Below are positions 1 through 8,536 of a DNA stretch of 62,602 nucleotides, piece after piece (position 1 is the first letter of the stretch; each line of letters begins with the position of its first letter). The notes under the pieces are model-generated. The model was not told where the DNA came from. It saw only the letters and a list, made by a program, of their open reading frames with translations, and searched no databases. Both the position numbers and the translations under genes were made by a program. The stretch covers positions 1 to 62,602 of the forward strand of contig NZ_JAPFPW010000017.1 in the NCBI RefSeq assembly GCF_026155325.1, written 5' to 3'. The DNA is from Desulfobotulus pelophilus. Lineage in GTDB: Bacteria; Desulfobacterota; Desulfobacteria; Desulfobacterales; ASO4-4.

Positions 1-54
1 ATTCTTTATCCCACAGATTGTATAGATAATAAAAATGGTCAATTTTTATCTCAA

Positions 55-79
55 TAACTCAAGTCCGAAACTTGAGTTA
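55..79. other. 10-bp hairpin in the leader of the first gene
   Basis: Perfect inverted repeat TAACTCAAGT / ACTTGAGTTA around a 5-nt CCGAA loop. No strong T-run follows on either strand, so it is not a convincing intrinsic terminator. A second short hairpin (CCCTG-ACA-CAGGG, 110-122) lies just downstream. Together they make 1-246 a structured leader; no known riboswitch consensus was recognised. Confidence 0.5.
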
Positions 80-131
80 CATTTTAGGCTCGCACGGAGG
101 TGACAACTACCCTGACACAGGGGGGTATGCT

Positions 132-236
132 ATGCAAGAAGCTTTATTTGGTAATAAAAATAACCGTCGTAGTGCTGTAAGGTGGGACAGGATTATGGAC
201 GGTGGGTCATTTATCATAGCCATTGACTGCAGGTGA
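132..236 (+). CDS. possible 34-residue leader peptide
   Basis: A 34-codon frame (begins MQEALFGNKN, ends FIIAIDCR) starts 6 nt after a G-rich stretch at 120-125 and stops 10 nt before the next gene. The peptide is basic in the middle and has no signal or membrane segment. It resembles nothing I recognise. The G-run could serve as a ribosome site, but the frame is short and the evidence weak; it may equally be untranslated leader. Confidence 0.2.
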   Translation: MQEALFGNKNNRRSAVRWDRIMDGGSFIIAIDCR

Positions 237-246
237 CTGAGAGTAA

Positions 247-723
247 ATGATAAATAAGCAGGAGTTACAGATTGTTGTTCTTTGGGCCTTGGTTGGTTTT
301 TTATCGTGGCTTTTCAGCGTACAGATTCTGTTTTCCATGAGTCATGGTATGGTTCACTCTGCTATAAATAAATATCCGGGGTCTGTATTCCCTAGAGAAA
401 TACTTTTGTTTATCAGTTCAAATTCTTTTGATATAATATCGCTTTTTATCGGAGCGTTTCTTTTGGGGTTTTTGTTCCGGCCAAAATTCGTACGTATGTT
501 GTCATTTTATATGGCGTATCGTGCTGTTGGGATTTATTTCCTGATGGAGTCCTTGTTTTTATCTCATTTTCAAAACTGGACTTATGGCTTAGAATTTATT
601 GAGTATATTTTTCTACTTATTGGCGCTTGTGTTGGAATGTTTGCCTTTGCAGCGGTTGCCTGTTTTGCTGGGAGGATGACTGGGCTTTTGCTGTTTGCCC
701 GCGCGAACCGAAGGATCCGTTGA
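247..723 (+). CDS. hypothetical small integral membrane protein
   Basis: 158 residues with about four hydrophobic segments (roughly residues 8-32, 60-78, 83-105 and 117-150) and a basic C-terminal tail ending in ANRRIR. I do not recognise a family. The start ATG has only a weak GAG-type ribosome site. Base use is more AT-rich than the GRE operon that follows. It is transcribed toward the converging sigma-54 regulator, with about 115 bp between the two stop codons. The long open frame, several membrane segments and positive C-terminus make it likely to be real, but its function is unknown. Confidence 0.55.
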   Translation: MINKQELQIVVLWALVGFLSWLFSVQILFSMSHGMVHSAINKYPGSVFPREILLFISSNSFDIISLFIGAFLLGFLFRPKFVRMLSFYMAYRAVGIYFLMESLFLSHFQNWTYGLEFIEYIFLLIGACVGMFAFAAVACFAGRMTGLLLFARANRRIR

Positions 724-837
724 GGTGACCGAAAAGAGGGCATCCATGCTTATCCTCATATATACCGGATGCAGCAGAACAAAAGACCTGCGGGATGTCT
801 GCGGACAAAAGTCATAACGGGCTATTCTTACGGACGA

Positions 838-2331
838 TTACAGTTGATATTTTTTTATTTTTTTATAAAGAAGGGGTCTCGATATTCCAAGCAGTTTGGC
901 TGCCTTGCTTTTATTCCCACCGCTTGTCTTCAGTGCCGAAGCAACAGCCTGTTTTTCTGTCTGCTTAACAAGCAGATCCAGCCCGAACCTTTCTTCGGAA
1001 TCGTCTTTTCTTGAGCCTGAACCGTAATCTGCATAGGAAATTAATCCGCGCTGTACGTCATTTTCACTGATCTGACTTTTTCGTACCATAATGAGCAAGC
1101 GTTCAAGGATATTTCGCAGTTCTCTGATATTGCCGGGCCAGTCATAGCTCTGCAGGGCAAGAACAGCTCCCTTGGAAAGGGTCTTATGAAAAATACCATG
1201 GGCTTTTGACAGCTCTTCCCATATTTTCCGGCTAAGAAATGGAATTTCTTCAGGAGTCTGTTTCAGCTCAGGAATAATGATGGGAATGACATTGAGCCGG
1301 TAGAACAGATCGGCCCTGAACCGGTTTTCCTCCACGAGTTTTTCCAGAGGCTGGTTGGTCGAGGCAATGATTCTCACATCCACAGGAATGTTTTTTTCAC
1401 TGCCAACGGGGGATATTTCCCTTTCCTGAATGGCTCTCAGCAGCTTGACCTGGGATGCTATGGGCATATCTCCAATCTCGTCAAGGAGAATGGTTCCCGT
1501 ATGGGCAAGTTCAAACTTACCTTTTTTCCCTCCTCTTCTCGCACCGGTAAACGCCCCTTCTTCATAGCCGAAAAGTTCGGATTCAATGAGGTTCTCCTGA
1601 ATGGCGCTGCAGTTGATCCGTATAAAAGGTTTGGAGCTGCGCGGGCTGAAGTTATGGATACTGTGGGCAAAAACTTCTTTCCCTGAACCGGAAGGGCCTC
1701 GTATCAATATGGTAGCATCGCTTGTGGCTGCCTGCATGGCTATTTCTTTCGCCATGGTCAGTTCTTCAGAAGAGCCGATAATGTCATCAAAGGTGTACTT
1801 GACATTCATGTTGACGGCCCTGATTTCCTTAAGGTTTTTAATTTTGGCATTCAGTTCCGCTATTTTTTCTGTGAGAAGCTTAACCTCTTCCACATATCGG
1901 AAACGTATCAGGCCCAGTGCGCCGACACAGTCACCGTTTTTGAGAATTGGAATTCTGGATACCACATAATGTTTTCCAGAAATGTCTTGAAAGCAGTCAT
2001 GCTGGGCAATACCGGACTCGGCTGCTTTATGGAGTTGCGTATTGTCCACAATTTTTGTGACATGCTGGCCGATGACCTTATGGGGACTGATATTGTGAAT
2101 TTCGCAGAAACTATCGTTTACATAGATAATTTGTCCCTCTGTATCCACGACCATGAGGCCGCATGCGCAATAATTGATAATGGTGCGCTGAAAATCGATA
2201 AGATTTTTTAAATCCGGGAAGGTCCCGATATTTTTTACTATCGCATAGGCTTCATTGGAAATGGCAAGGTTGCTGCCGCTCTGGTTATCGGAGCTTTTAA
2301 AGGCGCTTGTGGTATGATTGGCATCTTCCAT
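838..2331 (-). CDS. PAS-AAA+-Fis sigma-54-dependent transcriptional activator
   Basis: 497-residue enhancer-binding protein of the RocR/NtrC type. A PAS-like sensor domain lies at about residues 45-150, a short coiled coil at about 150-170, and the AAA+ domain at about 183-420. The AAA+ domain has Walker A GPSGSGKE (212-219), the sigma-54 contact loop GAFTGA (259-264) and Walker B ILLDEIGD (281-288). A Fis-type helix-turn-helix closes the protein (about 470-493). It is divergent from the hpdB operon, so it most likely activates that operon through sigma-54 RNA polymerase after sensing a small ligand through PAS. There is no receiver domain, so it is not phosphorelay-controlled in the usual way. 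The ligand (an arylacetate is the obvious candidate) is inference. Confidence 0.93.
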   Translation of the reverse strand: MEDANHTTSAFKSSDNQSGSNLAISNEAYAIVKNIGTFPDLKNLIDFQRTIINYCACGLMVVDTEGQIIYVNDSFCEIHNISPHKVIGQHVTKIVDNTQLHKAAESGIAQHDCFQDISGKHYVVSRIPILKNGDCVGALGLIRFRYVEEVKLLTEKIAELNAKIKNLKEIRAVNMNVKYTFDDIIGSSEELTMAKEIAMQAATSDATILIRGPSGSGKEVFAHSIHNFSPRSSKPFIRINCSAIQENLIESELFGYEEGAFTGARRGGKKGKFELAHTGTILLDEIGDMPIASQVKLLRAIQEREISPVGSEKNIPVDVRIIASTNQPLEKLVEENRFRADLFYRLNVIPIIIPELKQTPEEIPFLSRKIWEELSKAHGIFHKTLSKGAVLALQSYDWPGNIRELRNILERLLIMVRKSQISENDVQRGLISYADYGSGSRKDDSEERFGLDLLVKQTEKQAVASALKTSGGNKSKAAKLLGISRPLLYKKIKKYQL

Positions 2332-2736
2332 GTCCGCTCCATTTCGGGGTTCTATTGCCGTGTATGAACTGAGCGTTTTGATTTAAAGCAGGTCTCTTCC
2401 ATGAAGCAAAGTAAAAAATGGCATAATACCATATAGCCGTTGCCTGGCATGCTCGTGCGCAGCTTTGTAATGGAGCGTGACATATGTTCGTCTTTGTTAG
2501 CAGTTTCCCTATAACATCTCGAGTTTCAAAGCCTTTGCTTCTGATATGGCGGGTTCTGACAAAAGAAGAGTTTTTCTCTTCACTGACCCGTGGAAAGGGG
2601 GCAATGGTCTGGCTGCAGCCAGAGGTTTGTGCTGAATAGTGCATTGTTATTATAGTTTTTTTCCGAATCTCTTCCTTTTTGTCTTTCCTGCGTGAAAGCT
2701 CCTGCTGTCCTTGCGGATTTCTCTCCTCCTCCGTTT

Positions 2737-2753
2737 TTGAATGTTACATTCAA
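2737..2753. promoter_or_regulatory. candidate upstream activator site for the sigma-54 regulator
   Basis: Perfect 17-bp palindrome TTGAATGTTACATTCAA (8-bp arms, 1-bp centre) in the 617-bp divergent spacer. It lies about 105 bp upstream of the candidate -24 box and about 200 bp upstream of hpdB, a normal place for an enhancer-binding-protein site. No second perfect copy was seen nearby. Assignment to the neighbouring regulator is inference. Confidence 0.55.
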
Positions 2754-2858
2754 TTACATAAACCCTATAGTTTTTTTTGTCAAACAATCATCCTTGCCGA
2801 TTGATAAGGTACTCGTTTTAAAGGGTAATTGCTTGGTTTTATACCCTTGCGGTTTGGA

Positions 2859-2874
2859 TGGCACGGATACTGAA
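2859..2874 (+). promoter_or_regulatory. candidate sigma-54 (-24/-12) promoter of the hpd operon
   Basis: TGGCACG followed by four bases and CTGAA. The -24 element matches the TGGCAC consensus exactly. The -12 element is imperfect: it has TGA where TGC is expected. The predicted start near 2886 leaves a leader of about 60 nt before the GGGGAGG ribosome site of hpdB. The divergent sigma-54 activator supports the call; the weak -12 element limits confidence. Confidence 0.5.
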
Positions 2875-2948
2875 ATAGTTCAGGCTGCATGTCAGTGGAA
2901 AATGAATTCCAGTGATCTGAGCAGTCAACTTTTTTTGGGGAGGATTCA

Positions 2949-5663
2949 ATGGCTAAGACATTTAAAGAGGTCATGGCAGATGCCGGTATCTCCATGGGAT
3001 TTCAGGCGTGCGGTACGGCTCCTGAGGAGATGGTGGACCGGGAGGTGAAGCAGGAGCCCCATGAAAGGGTCAAAAAGCTGAAAAATATTTTCATGGAGAC
3101 CCTTTCTTCGGCAAACAATGAATTTTCATACTGGTATACCCGGGAGTACATGAAGCATGACAATGAAATTCCGGTTGTGAGAAGGGCCAAAGCACTGAAG
3201 TGTGCTTTCAGCCATCTTACCCCGGTTATTTATCCCGGAGAAAAGCTTGTCATGCACAAAGCTCATTTTTTCCGGGGCTCATTCCCCATGCCATGGCTTT
3301 CGGAAGGCTTTTATGTGGCCAAGGAAGATGAGCTGTATCAGGAAGCCATGAAAAGAGGTTCTGCCTCCGTGGATGAGCATTCCAAATTTGGCCAGGGCGG
3401 TGGCAACGTTGTGGCGAGTTTCGGAAATGTGGTTTCCATCGCAGGGAAATTTGGCATGAGAAAGGAAGAAATTCCTGTTCTTGTGGCACTGGCTAAAAAG
3501 TGGGTTGGCAAGTCTGTAGATGATCTGGGCCATAAGTACGAAATGATGGTCCCTGAGTATGAGATCAAAGAAAAAATCATGCGCAACATTGTATGCATGT
3601 TTGACTCAGGATTTACCCTTCCTCAGGGCCGTGAGGTCATCAATTATTACTACCCGCTGGAATATGGTTTTGACGGGATCATCAAAATAGCAAGGGAAAT
3701 GAAGGATACAGTAGCCGGGCGAGCCGACGGAGACGGTTTGATCGGCATGAACAGGCTGTACAACTATGAGGCGGTGATTCTTGCCATTGAAGGTGTACAG
3801 GCATGGATTCTGAATTATGCCAGAGAGGCCCGCAGGCTGGAAGCCATCGAAAAGGATACGGTTCAGCGGAAAGAATACGGCGAAATTGCCGATAGCCTTG
3901 AGTGGATTGCCCACCATCCTCCGCGGACATTCCGTGAGGCTTTTCAGCTGATTGAAACCGTGCACCTTTCGGTTCTGAATGAAGATGCCATTTCCGGTCT
4001 TTCTCCCGGTCGTATCGGTCAGATTCTGTATCCCTATTTTGAGCAGGATATGGAAGCGGGTCGCCTGACAGAAGATGAGGCGCTGGAACTGCTGGAGCTT
4101 GACAGGCTGGTCAAGACATCCATCGACTGCTTTGCTTCCGTGGGTGTTGTGGGAGGTGTTCTTTCCGGGAATACCTTTAACACCGTTTCCATAGGGGGGC
4201 TGGATAAATTCGGCAATTCTGCGGTAAACAGGCTTGAGTATCTCATTCTGAAAGCGGCGGCAAGCAATGCCATGCCCCAATCTACCCTCGCGCTCCTTTA
4301 TGATGAAAAGCTGCCGGAAGATTTTCTTATGCTCGCGGCAGAAGTCATTAAAACCGGGGCGGGCTATCCGGCCTTCATGAACAATGATGTTGCCGAACAC
4401 TTTCTGGTCTCCCATTACGGGCCTGAGGGCATGACCATTGAAGAATCCCGTGCCTGGGCCATTGGCGGCTGCCTTGAAACCTCTGCATGCTGCTGGAAGC
4501 CTCTTCACCTGAATGGCAGGGAATACTGGATTCCGGGTGGATGCGGTCAGCCAACGAGTGTGGGCGTTCACTTTATCTCCATGCCCAAGATACTGGAACT
4601 GACCCTCTATAACGGGGTGGATCAGCGTTCTGGCGAACAGGTTTTTGAACCCCATGGTGTGGAGCTGGATTCCTATGAAAAGATCTGGGATCAGTTCAAG
4701 GCATACTGGCAAAAAGCGGTAGAGGTTCTGACGCTTACCAACAATATTCAGCATGATGTCTGGCGAAAAAATAATATGGGCGTTTTCCACTCCGTACTGA
4801 AGCCGGACTGTCTTACCACGGGTCATCTGATCAATGAGCTGGGATATCGGTATAATGCAACCTTTAATGTGGAAAGCACGGGTACGGTCAATACGGTGAA
4901 CTCCCTGGCGGCCATTCGCCGACTCGTTTTTGATGAGAAGAAAACAGACCTTGAAACCCTGAAACAGGCAATGAAGGAAAACTTTGGCTTTAAAACCGCT
5001 GATGAGGTCAATTCCTTCTCCATCGCCGATCAGCAGAAAAGGGATGATGATAAAGGACGGTGGGACAAACTGCACTTTGCCTGCCTCCAGTCACCGAAAT
5101 ACGGTAATGACGAGCCCTATGCGGACAGTATTCTTCAGGACTGGGAATCCTTCTTCTGCGATGACTGCTACAATTATGAATCACTGTATGGCCATCCCCT
5201 TTATGCCTGCCAGATTTCCGTATCCACACACGGAGCCATGGGCTCTGCCACCATAGCCTCTGCAGACGGGCGCCTTTCCGGCACAACCTTTGCCGACGCC
5301 TCCATGTCCGCCTATCCGGGAACGGATAAAAACGGTCCCTTTGCCCTGATGACTTCGGCTGCCGTATGGGACCATGCTAAATCCCAGAACTCACAGCTCA
5401 ACATCAAGATTCATCCCACGGCCATCAAAGGCGAAGAGGGATCACGAAAACTGATTGATCTCACAAGGGCCTATATGCGGAAGGGTGGCTTCCATGTTCA
5501 GTATAATATTGTTGACTCAAAAATGCTGAAGGATGCTCAGGAACACCCTGAAAATTATCGTGATCTTATGGTCCGGGTCGCCGGATTCACGCAGTACTGG
5601 GTGGAAATCGGTAAATCGGTTCAGGACGAACTGATTGCCAGAACAGAATATGAAGGAGTGTAA
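2949..5663 (+). CDS. hpdB: 4-hydroxyphenylacetate decarboxylase, glycyl radical large subunit
   Basis: 904-residue glycyl radical enzyme; the family is about 900. The PFL-like barrel carries active-site GCLE (Cys508, Glu510), and the glycyl loop RVAGF has Gly879 near the C-terminus. From memory of the Clostridium scatologenes enzyme structure (Cys503, Glu505, Gly873, Arg223, Ser344, Phe405, His536, Glu637), a constant offset of +5 places Arg228, Ser349, Phe410, His541 and Glu642 at the same sites. The His/Glu pair that contacts the phenol hydroxyl is therefore kept. This favours decarboxylation of 4-hydroxyphenylacetate to p-cresol over phenylacetate or indoleacetate. Ribosome site GGGGAGG lies 6 nt before the ATG. 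The protein is cytosolic and oxygen-sensitive, and needs the activase at 7558. It starts the operon that includes the small subunit 2 bp downstream. Confidence 0.9.
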   Translation: MAKTFKEVMADAGISMGFQACGTAPEEMVDREVKQEPHERVKKLKNIFMETLSSANNEFSYWYTREYMKHDNEIPVVRRAKALKCAFSHLTPVIYPGEKLVMHKAHFFRGSFPMPWLSEGFYVAKEDELYQEAMKRGSASVDEHSKFGQGGGNVVASFGNVVSIAGKFGMRKEEIPVLVALAKKWVGKSVDDLGHKYEMMVPEYEIKEKIMRNIVCMFDSGFTLPQGREVINYYYPLEYGFDGIIKIAREMKDTVAGRADGDGLIGMNRLYNYEAVILAIEGVQAWILNYAREARRLEAIEKDTVQRKEYGEIADSLEWIAHHPPRTFREAFQLIETVHLSVLNEDAISGLSPGRIGQILYPYFEQDMEAGRLTEDEALELLELDRLVKTSIDCFASVGVVGGVLSGNTFNTVSIGGLDKFGNSAVNRLEYLILKAAASNAMPQSTLALLYDEKLPEDFLMLAAEVIKTGAGYPAFMNNDVAEHFLVSHYGPEGMTIEESRAWAIGGCLETSACCWKPLHLNGREYWIPGGCGQPTSVGVHFISMPKILELTLYNGVDQRSGEQVFEPHGVELDSYEKIWDQFKAYWQKAVEVLTLTNNIQHDVWRKNNMGVFHSVLKPDCLTTGHLINELGYRYNATFNVESTGTVNTVNSLAAIRRLVFDEKKTDLETLKQAMKENFGFKTADEVNSFSIADQQKRDDDKGRWDKLHFACLQSPKYGNDEPYADSILQDWESFFCDDCYNYESLYGHPLYACQISVSTHGAMGSATIASADGRLSGTTFADASMSAYPGTDKNGPFALMTSAAVWDHAKSQNSQLNIKIHPTAIKGEEGSRKLIDLTRAYMRKGGFHVQYNIVDSKMLKDAQEHPENYRDLMVRVAGFTQYWVEIGKSVQDELIARTEYEGV

Positions 5664-5665
5664 TC

Positions 5666-5926
5666 ATGACAATACCATACCGCGATACGCTTGAGTTTAT
5701 TCCCGTTGATGTGGATAAGGGCATTGACCGGCTGACGGGAAAAATGGTGAAGGCCGATGCCAGTGCGCCCGATGGCTATGGAATGGTTGCCAAGTGTAAA
5801 TTCTGTAAAAATTACACCGAGGAAAAAGACTATATAGGTATTTGTGAAGCAAGCGAGCAGACACCTAAGTTCATAGCCTACGGCGATATGTTGGCAGTAA
5901 CCTGTAATCAGTTCCAGAAAATTTAA
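5666..5926 (+). CDS. hpdC: HpdC-like small Fe-S subunit of the GRE decarboxylase, one cluster site only
   Basis: 86 residues, the usual HpdC length, starting 2 bp after hpdB with AAGGAG inside the hpdB end. In clostridial HpdC two [4Fe-4S] clusters are bound: an N-terminal one by His3, Cys6, Cys19 and Cys36, and a C-terminal one by four Cys (recalled from the family). Here the C-terminal set is present (Cys44, Cys47, Cys60, Cys80). The N-terminal set is absent: the protein starts MTIPYRDT, has Asp21 in the aligned GIDRL segment, and has no Cys or His before residue 44. The small subunit is thought to stabilise and regulate the large subunit in the heterooctamer. Loss of one cluster makes it resemble the single-cluster small subunits of benzylsuccinate-synthase-type enzymes in cofactor content. 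Confidence 0.82.
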   Translation: MTIPYRDTLEFIPVDVDKGIDRLTGKMVKADASAPDGYGMVAKCKFCKNYTEEKDYIGICEASEQTPKFIAYGDMLAVTCNQFQKI

Positions 5927-5937
5927 AGAATGGCTTG

Positions 5938-5957
5938 GCCGGGGCATAGGCCCCGGC
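5938..5957 (+). other. GC-rich hairpin after hpdC
   Basis: Perfect 8-bp stem GCCGGGGC / GCCCCGGC with an ATAG loop, 12 nt after the hpdC stop. There is no immediate T-run, so it is more likely a partial terminator or RNA-stabilising element. It would let hpdBC be more abundant than the downstream transporter and activase (inference). The rest of 5927-6141 shows no gene. Confidence 0.6.
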
Positions 5958-6141
5958 ACGAGAGGCTGTTTCAAAACTTTTTGTTCCATTGGCGGCCCGT
6001 GTGCCGCCATATGGAGCACAGCTCTGATGCTAGGGGTTTTGATTCCGCCTCTTTTTGTGCCCGTTTTTATCATTAAAAACGAGAGGGTGTTCTGCATTCA
6101 AAATTCGCCATGAGGTTTTTCGACTCTAAGGAGCTGATCAT

Positions 6142-7449
6142 ATGAATAATTCTGAAATCAAGGGGTGGTCTGTTGTTGCGGCGTCCTGGCTGGCTTTGTT
6201 CTGTCTTTTCGGATACAGGGCGACATTCTCCATACTGAAAGTACCCATGAGCGCAGATATGGGATGGTCCCAGACGGAGGTGACTCTGGGCTATTCCATT
6301 CTGATGATGTTTTATGCCATTGCCGCATTTTTCTGCGGAATGCTGTTGGATAAATGGGGAACCAAGCTGGTTTACGTCATTGGCGCTGTTTTTGGTGCGG
6401 CCGGGTTTATCGTAACCAGCCATGTGCATTCGCTGTACGCTTATTATGCTTCCTATGGGGTTCTGGCGGGTGTTGCCACGGGTATGCTCTGGGTTTCATC
6501 CACCATTTCCGTTCGCAAGTGGTACGTAGGCAAGAACTACGCCAAGATGTTCGGCATTGCCTTTATGGGAGCGCCCATGTCCCAGGTCATCATGAGCCTT
6601 TTTGTCAAGGAATCCCTGGCAGGTGCCCAGGGCGATGCCTGGCGAAGTGCCATGCAGCTTCTGGGCTGGCTTACCCTTGCCTGTCTTTTGCTGGCGGCTG
6701 CCGTAGCCAAGAAAAATCCTGAAGATTACGGTCTGAAAGCTTTTGGGGAAGCGCCCGCATCGGATCAGGGGCAGCAAAGTGAATATGTATGGGGTGTGAA
6801 AGAGGCCTTTGCCTCCTATCCCATATGGGGGGCGATCCTTACCTTTCTGACCAGTATGCTCGCGGAATTTCTCGTATGGACCCAGGTTGTCAGCTACTGG
6901 AAAGATGACCTCGGCTACAACCTGAGTACGGCCACCAATCTTTATGTCGCCATAGGAATTGTTGGGATTTTTTCTATGCCCATCATGGGCATTATTGCAG
7001 ATAAGGTTGTGGCCGTATCCAGCTGCGAATCCCAGGGGCGGAAGCGAATGCTGATTTTCGGTCCGGCAGCGGGGGCTGTAGCCTGTGCATTTCTTTTGAT
7101 TCAGTCCGGAACGGGTCCTGCTTCCATTCTTCTGGGCGTTATTTCCTGTTTTATCTTTGCCGTGTACTGGGCCGTGGTTCCGGGAGGAGTTGTTGGGTAT
7201 ACCGGAGCTGTTTACGGAAGACAGACCCTGGGTAAGATATGGGGCCTTGCCACCTTGATCGTTATGGGGATTGGCCCTTTTCTTGGACCGTTGATAGGAG
7301 GTTTTTTAAAAGATTCTACCGGCTCCTATACCTATTCCATTCTCTTTGCTCTGGTAGCCTTCATTGTTTCCGCGTGCATCGCCTCCACCCTGCCCCTTAA
7401 GGCGGATAATGCCGCCATCCGGAGTATGGGTACCCATGCCGTTCATTGA
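6142..7449 (+). CDS. MFS transporter, OFA (oxalate/formate antiporter-like) family
   Basis: 435 residues with about 12 hydrophobic segments, in two halves of six. Typical MFS/OFA features include the loop GMLLDKWGTK after the second segment and a TGMLWVSS segment. A ribosome site AAGGAG precedes the ATG by about 9 nt. It sits inside the GRE operon between the structural genes and the activase, so it probably moves the decarboxylase substrate (an arylacetate), its product, or exchanges the two. OFA members act on monocarboxylates and dicarboxylates, which fits an arylacetate. Direction and substrate cannot be read from the sequence. Confidence 0.85.
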   Translation: MNNSEIKGWSVVAASWLALFCLFGYRATFSILKVPMSADMGWSQTEVTLGYSILMMFYAIAAFFCGMLLDKWGTKLVYVIGAVFGAAGFIVTSHVHSLYAYYASYGVLAGVATGMLWVSSTISVRKWYVGKNYAKMFGIAFMGAPMSQVIMSLFVKESLAGAQGDAWRSAMQLLGWLTLACLLLAAAVAKKNPEDYGLKAFGEAPASDQGQQSEYVWGVKEAFASYPIWGAILTFLTSMLAEFLVWTQVVSYWKDDLGYNLSTATNLYVAIGIVGIFSMPIMGIIADKVVAVSSCESQGRKRMLIFGPAAGAVACAFLLIQSGTGPASILLGVISCFIFAVYWAVVPGGVVGYTGAVYGRQTLGKIWGLATLIVMGIGPFLGPLIGGFLKDSTGSYTYSILFALVAFIVSACIASTLPLKADNAAIRSMGTHAVH

Positions 7450-7478
7450 GAGGGATAGCCGTTTGTTATGAAGCATGC

Positions 7479-7511
7479 ATCCGGTTTCTCAAGTTTTGTG
7501 AGAAACCGGAT
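7479..7511 (+). other. 13-bp perfect hairpin between MFS gene and activase gene
   Basis: ATCCGGTTTCTCA / TGAGAAACCGGAT around a 7-nt AGTTTTG loop, lying 30 nt after the MFS stop and 47 nt before the activase. There is no T-run on the plus strand (CTGCAAAAATC follows). Likely an mRNA processing or stability element that sets a lower activase dose, or a partial terminator. Confidence 0.65.
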
Positions 7512-7557
7512 CTGCAAAAATCAAAGGGTGATGTAAGCCCGAAAGGAGCCGGGGAGA

Positions 7558-8508
7558 ATGATGATGGGGAGCCGTGCTAATCAAGATGCCATGGGATTGA
7601 TTTTCGATGTGCAGGGCCATTCTGTTCATGATGGGCCTGGAACCAGAACAACTGTTTTTTTAAGTGGTTGCCCGCTCCATTGTGTGTGGTGCAGCAACCC
7701 TGAAGGTTTGTACCGAAGTCCGGTAGTCATGCATAAGCTGTCCAGATGCCAACGTTGTGGGAACTGCCTCCGATCCTGCCCTAACGGGGCCGTTCGTGTA
7801 GATAATAACATTTTACTGCATGACAGGGAGATCTGCGCGAAATGTACAAGCTATAACTGCCTGGATACCTGTTATCAGGAAGCCCTTGAATTGAGCGGCC
7901 GGTATTATTCCGTTGATGAGCTGATGAGAATTTTCCAGAGGGACCGCCAGTTCTGGGGATCAAAGGGGGGTGTAACCTTCAGTGGCGGCGAACCTCTGCT
8001 TCAGAAAGAATTTATCATTGAAATACTGAAGGCTTGCAAAAGCAGCTTCATTCATACCTGCGTGGAGACAACTTCCTGCATGGATACGGATTTTTTCATG
8101 GAAGCCATGCAGTATGTGGATTGGGCTTTCACGGATATCAAACATATGGATTCCGGGGAACACAGGCGGCTTACGGGAGTTGGGAATGAGCTGATCCTGA
8201 ATAATATCAGAAAACTTGCATCGGCAAGCTGGAATGGTGTGATGGTACCCCGCGTTCCCGTAATTCCGGGAGAAAATGATTCCCCGGAGAATATGGAGCG
8301 CACGGTTCGATTTATAAAGGACATCGGTCTCGATGTGGTCAATCTGCTTCCTTTCCATCGGCTTGGTGAATCCAAATACCGGCAGCTTGGGCTGACATAT
8401 GCCATGGCGGATCAGTCGCCACCGTCGGATGAGGCCATGCGGGCGTTGCAGGCAATGGCCGAGTCCTATGGGCTTTATTGCTTCATCGGCTGGGAAACCC
8501 CGTTCTAA
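7558..8508 (+). CDS. hpdA: glycyl radical enzyme activase (radical SAM, two ferredoxin clusters)
   Basis: 316 residues, the length I recall for clostridial HpdA. The radical-SAM cluster motif CPLHCVWC gives Cys38, Cys42 and Cys45. A ferredoxin-like insert carries two Cys sets: C64-x2-C-x2-C-x3-C74 and C93-x2-C-x4-C-x3-C105. The GGVTFSGGEPL motif (137-147) is the SAM-contacting glycine-rich strand. The enzyme abstracts hydrogen from Gly879 of the large subunit using SAM. AAAGGAG lies about 10 nt before a run of three ATG codons; the first is taken as start. Its place downstream of the MFS gene and a strong hairpin suggests lower expression than hpdBC. Confidence 0.92.
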   Translation: MMMGSRANQDAMGLIFDVQGHSVHDGPGTRTTVFLSGCPLHCVWCSNPEGLYRSPVVMHKLSRCQRCGNCLRSCPNGAVRVDNNILLHDREICAKCTSYNCLDTCYQEALELSGRYYSVDELMRIFQRDRQFWGSKGGVTFSGGEPLLQKEFIIEILKACKSSFIHTCVETTSCMDTDFFMEAMQYVDWAFTDIKHMDSGEHRRLTGVGNELILNNIRKLASASWNGVMVPRVPVIPGENDSPENMERTVRFIKDIGLDVVNLLPFHRLGESKYRQLGLTYAMADQSPPSDEAMRALQAMAESYGLYCFIGWETPF

Positions 8509-8536
8509 TCTTTCCACCCGAATGAAGGAGAAGCCA

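Noticed and set aside
2297-2644. 115-codon minus-strand frame upstream of the sigma-54 regulator
   Set aside because: Overlaps the regulator start in another frame, has no ribosome site and mixed composition; more likely leader or promoter DNA.
3606-5075. 489-codon open frame on the minus strand opposite hpdB
   Set aside because: Entirely antisense to a well-supported GRE gene; no ribosome site, no recognisable domain; a codon-bias shadow.
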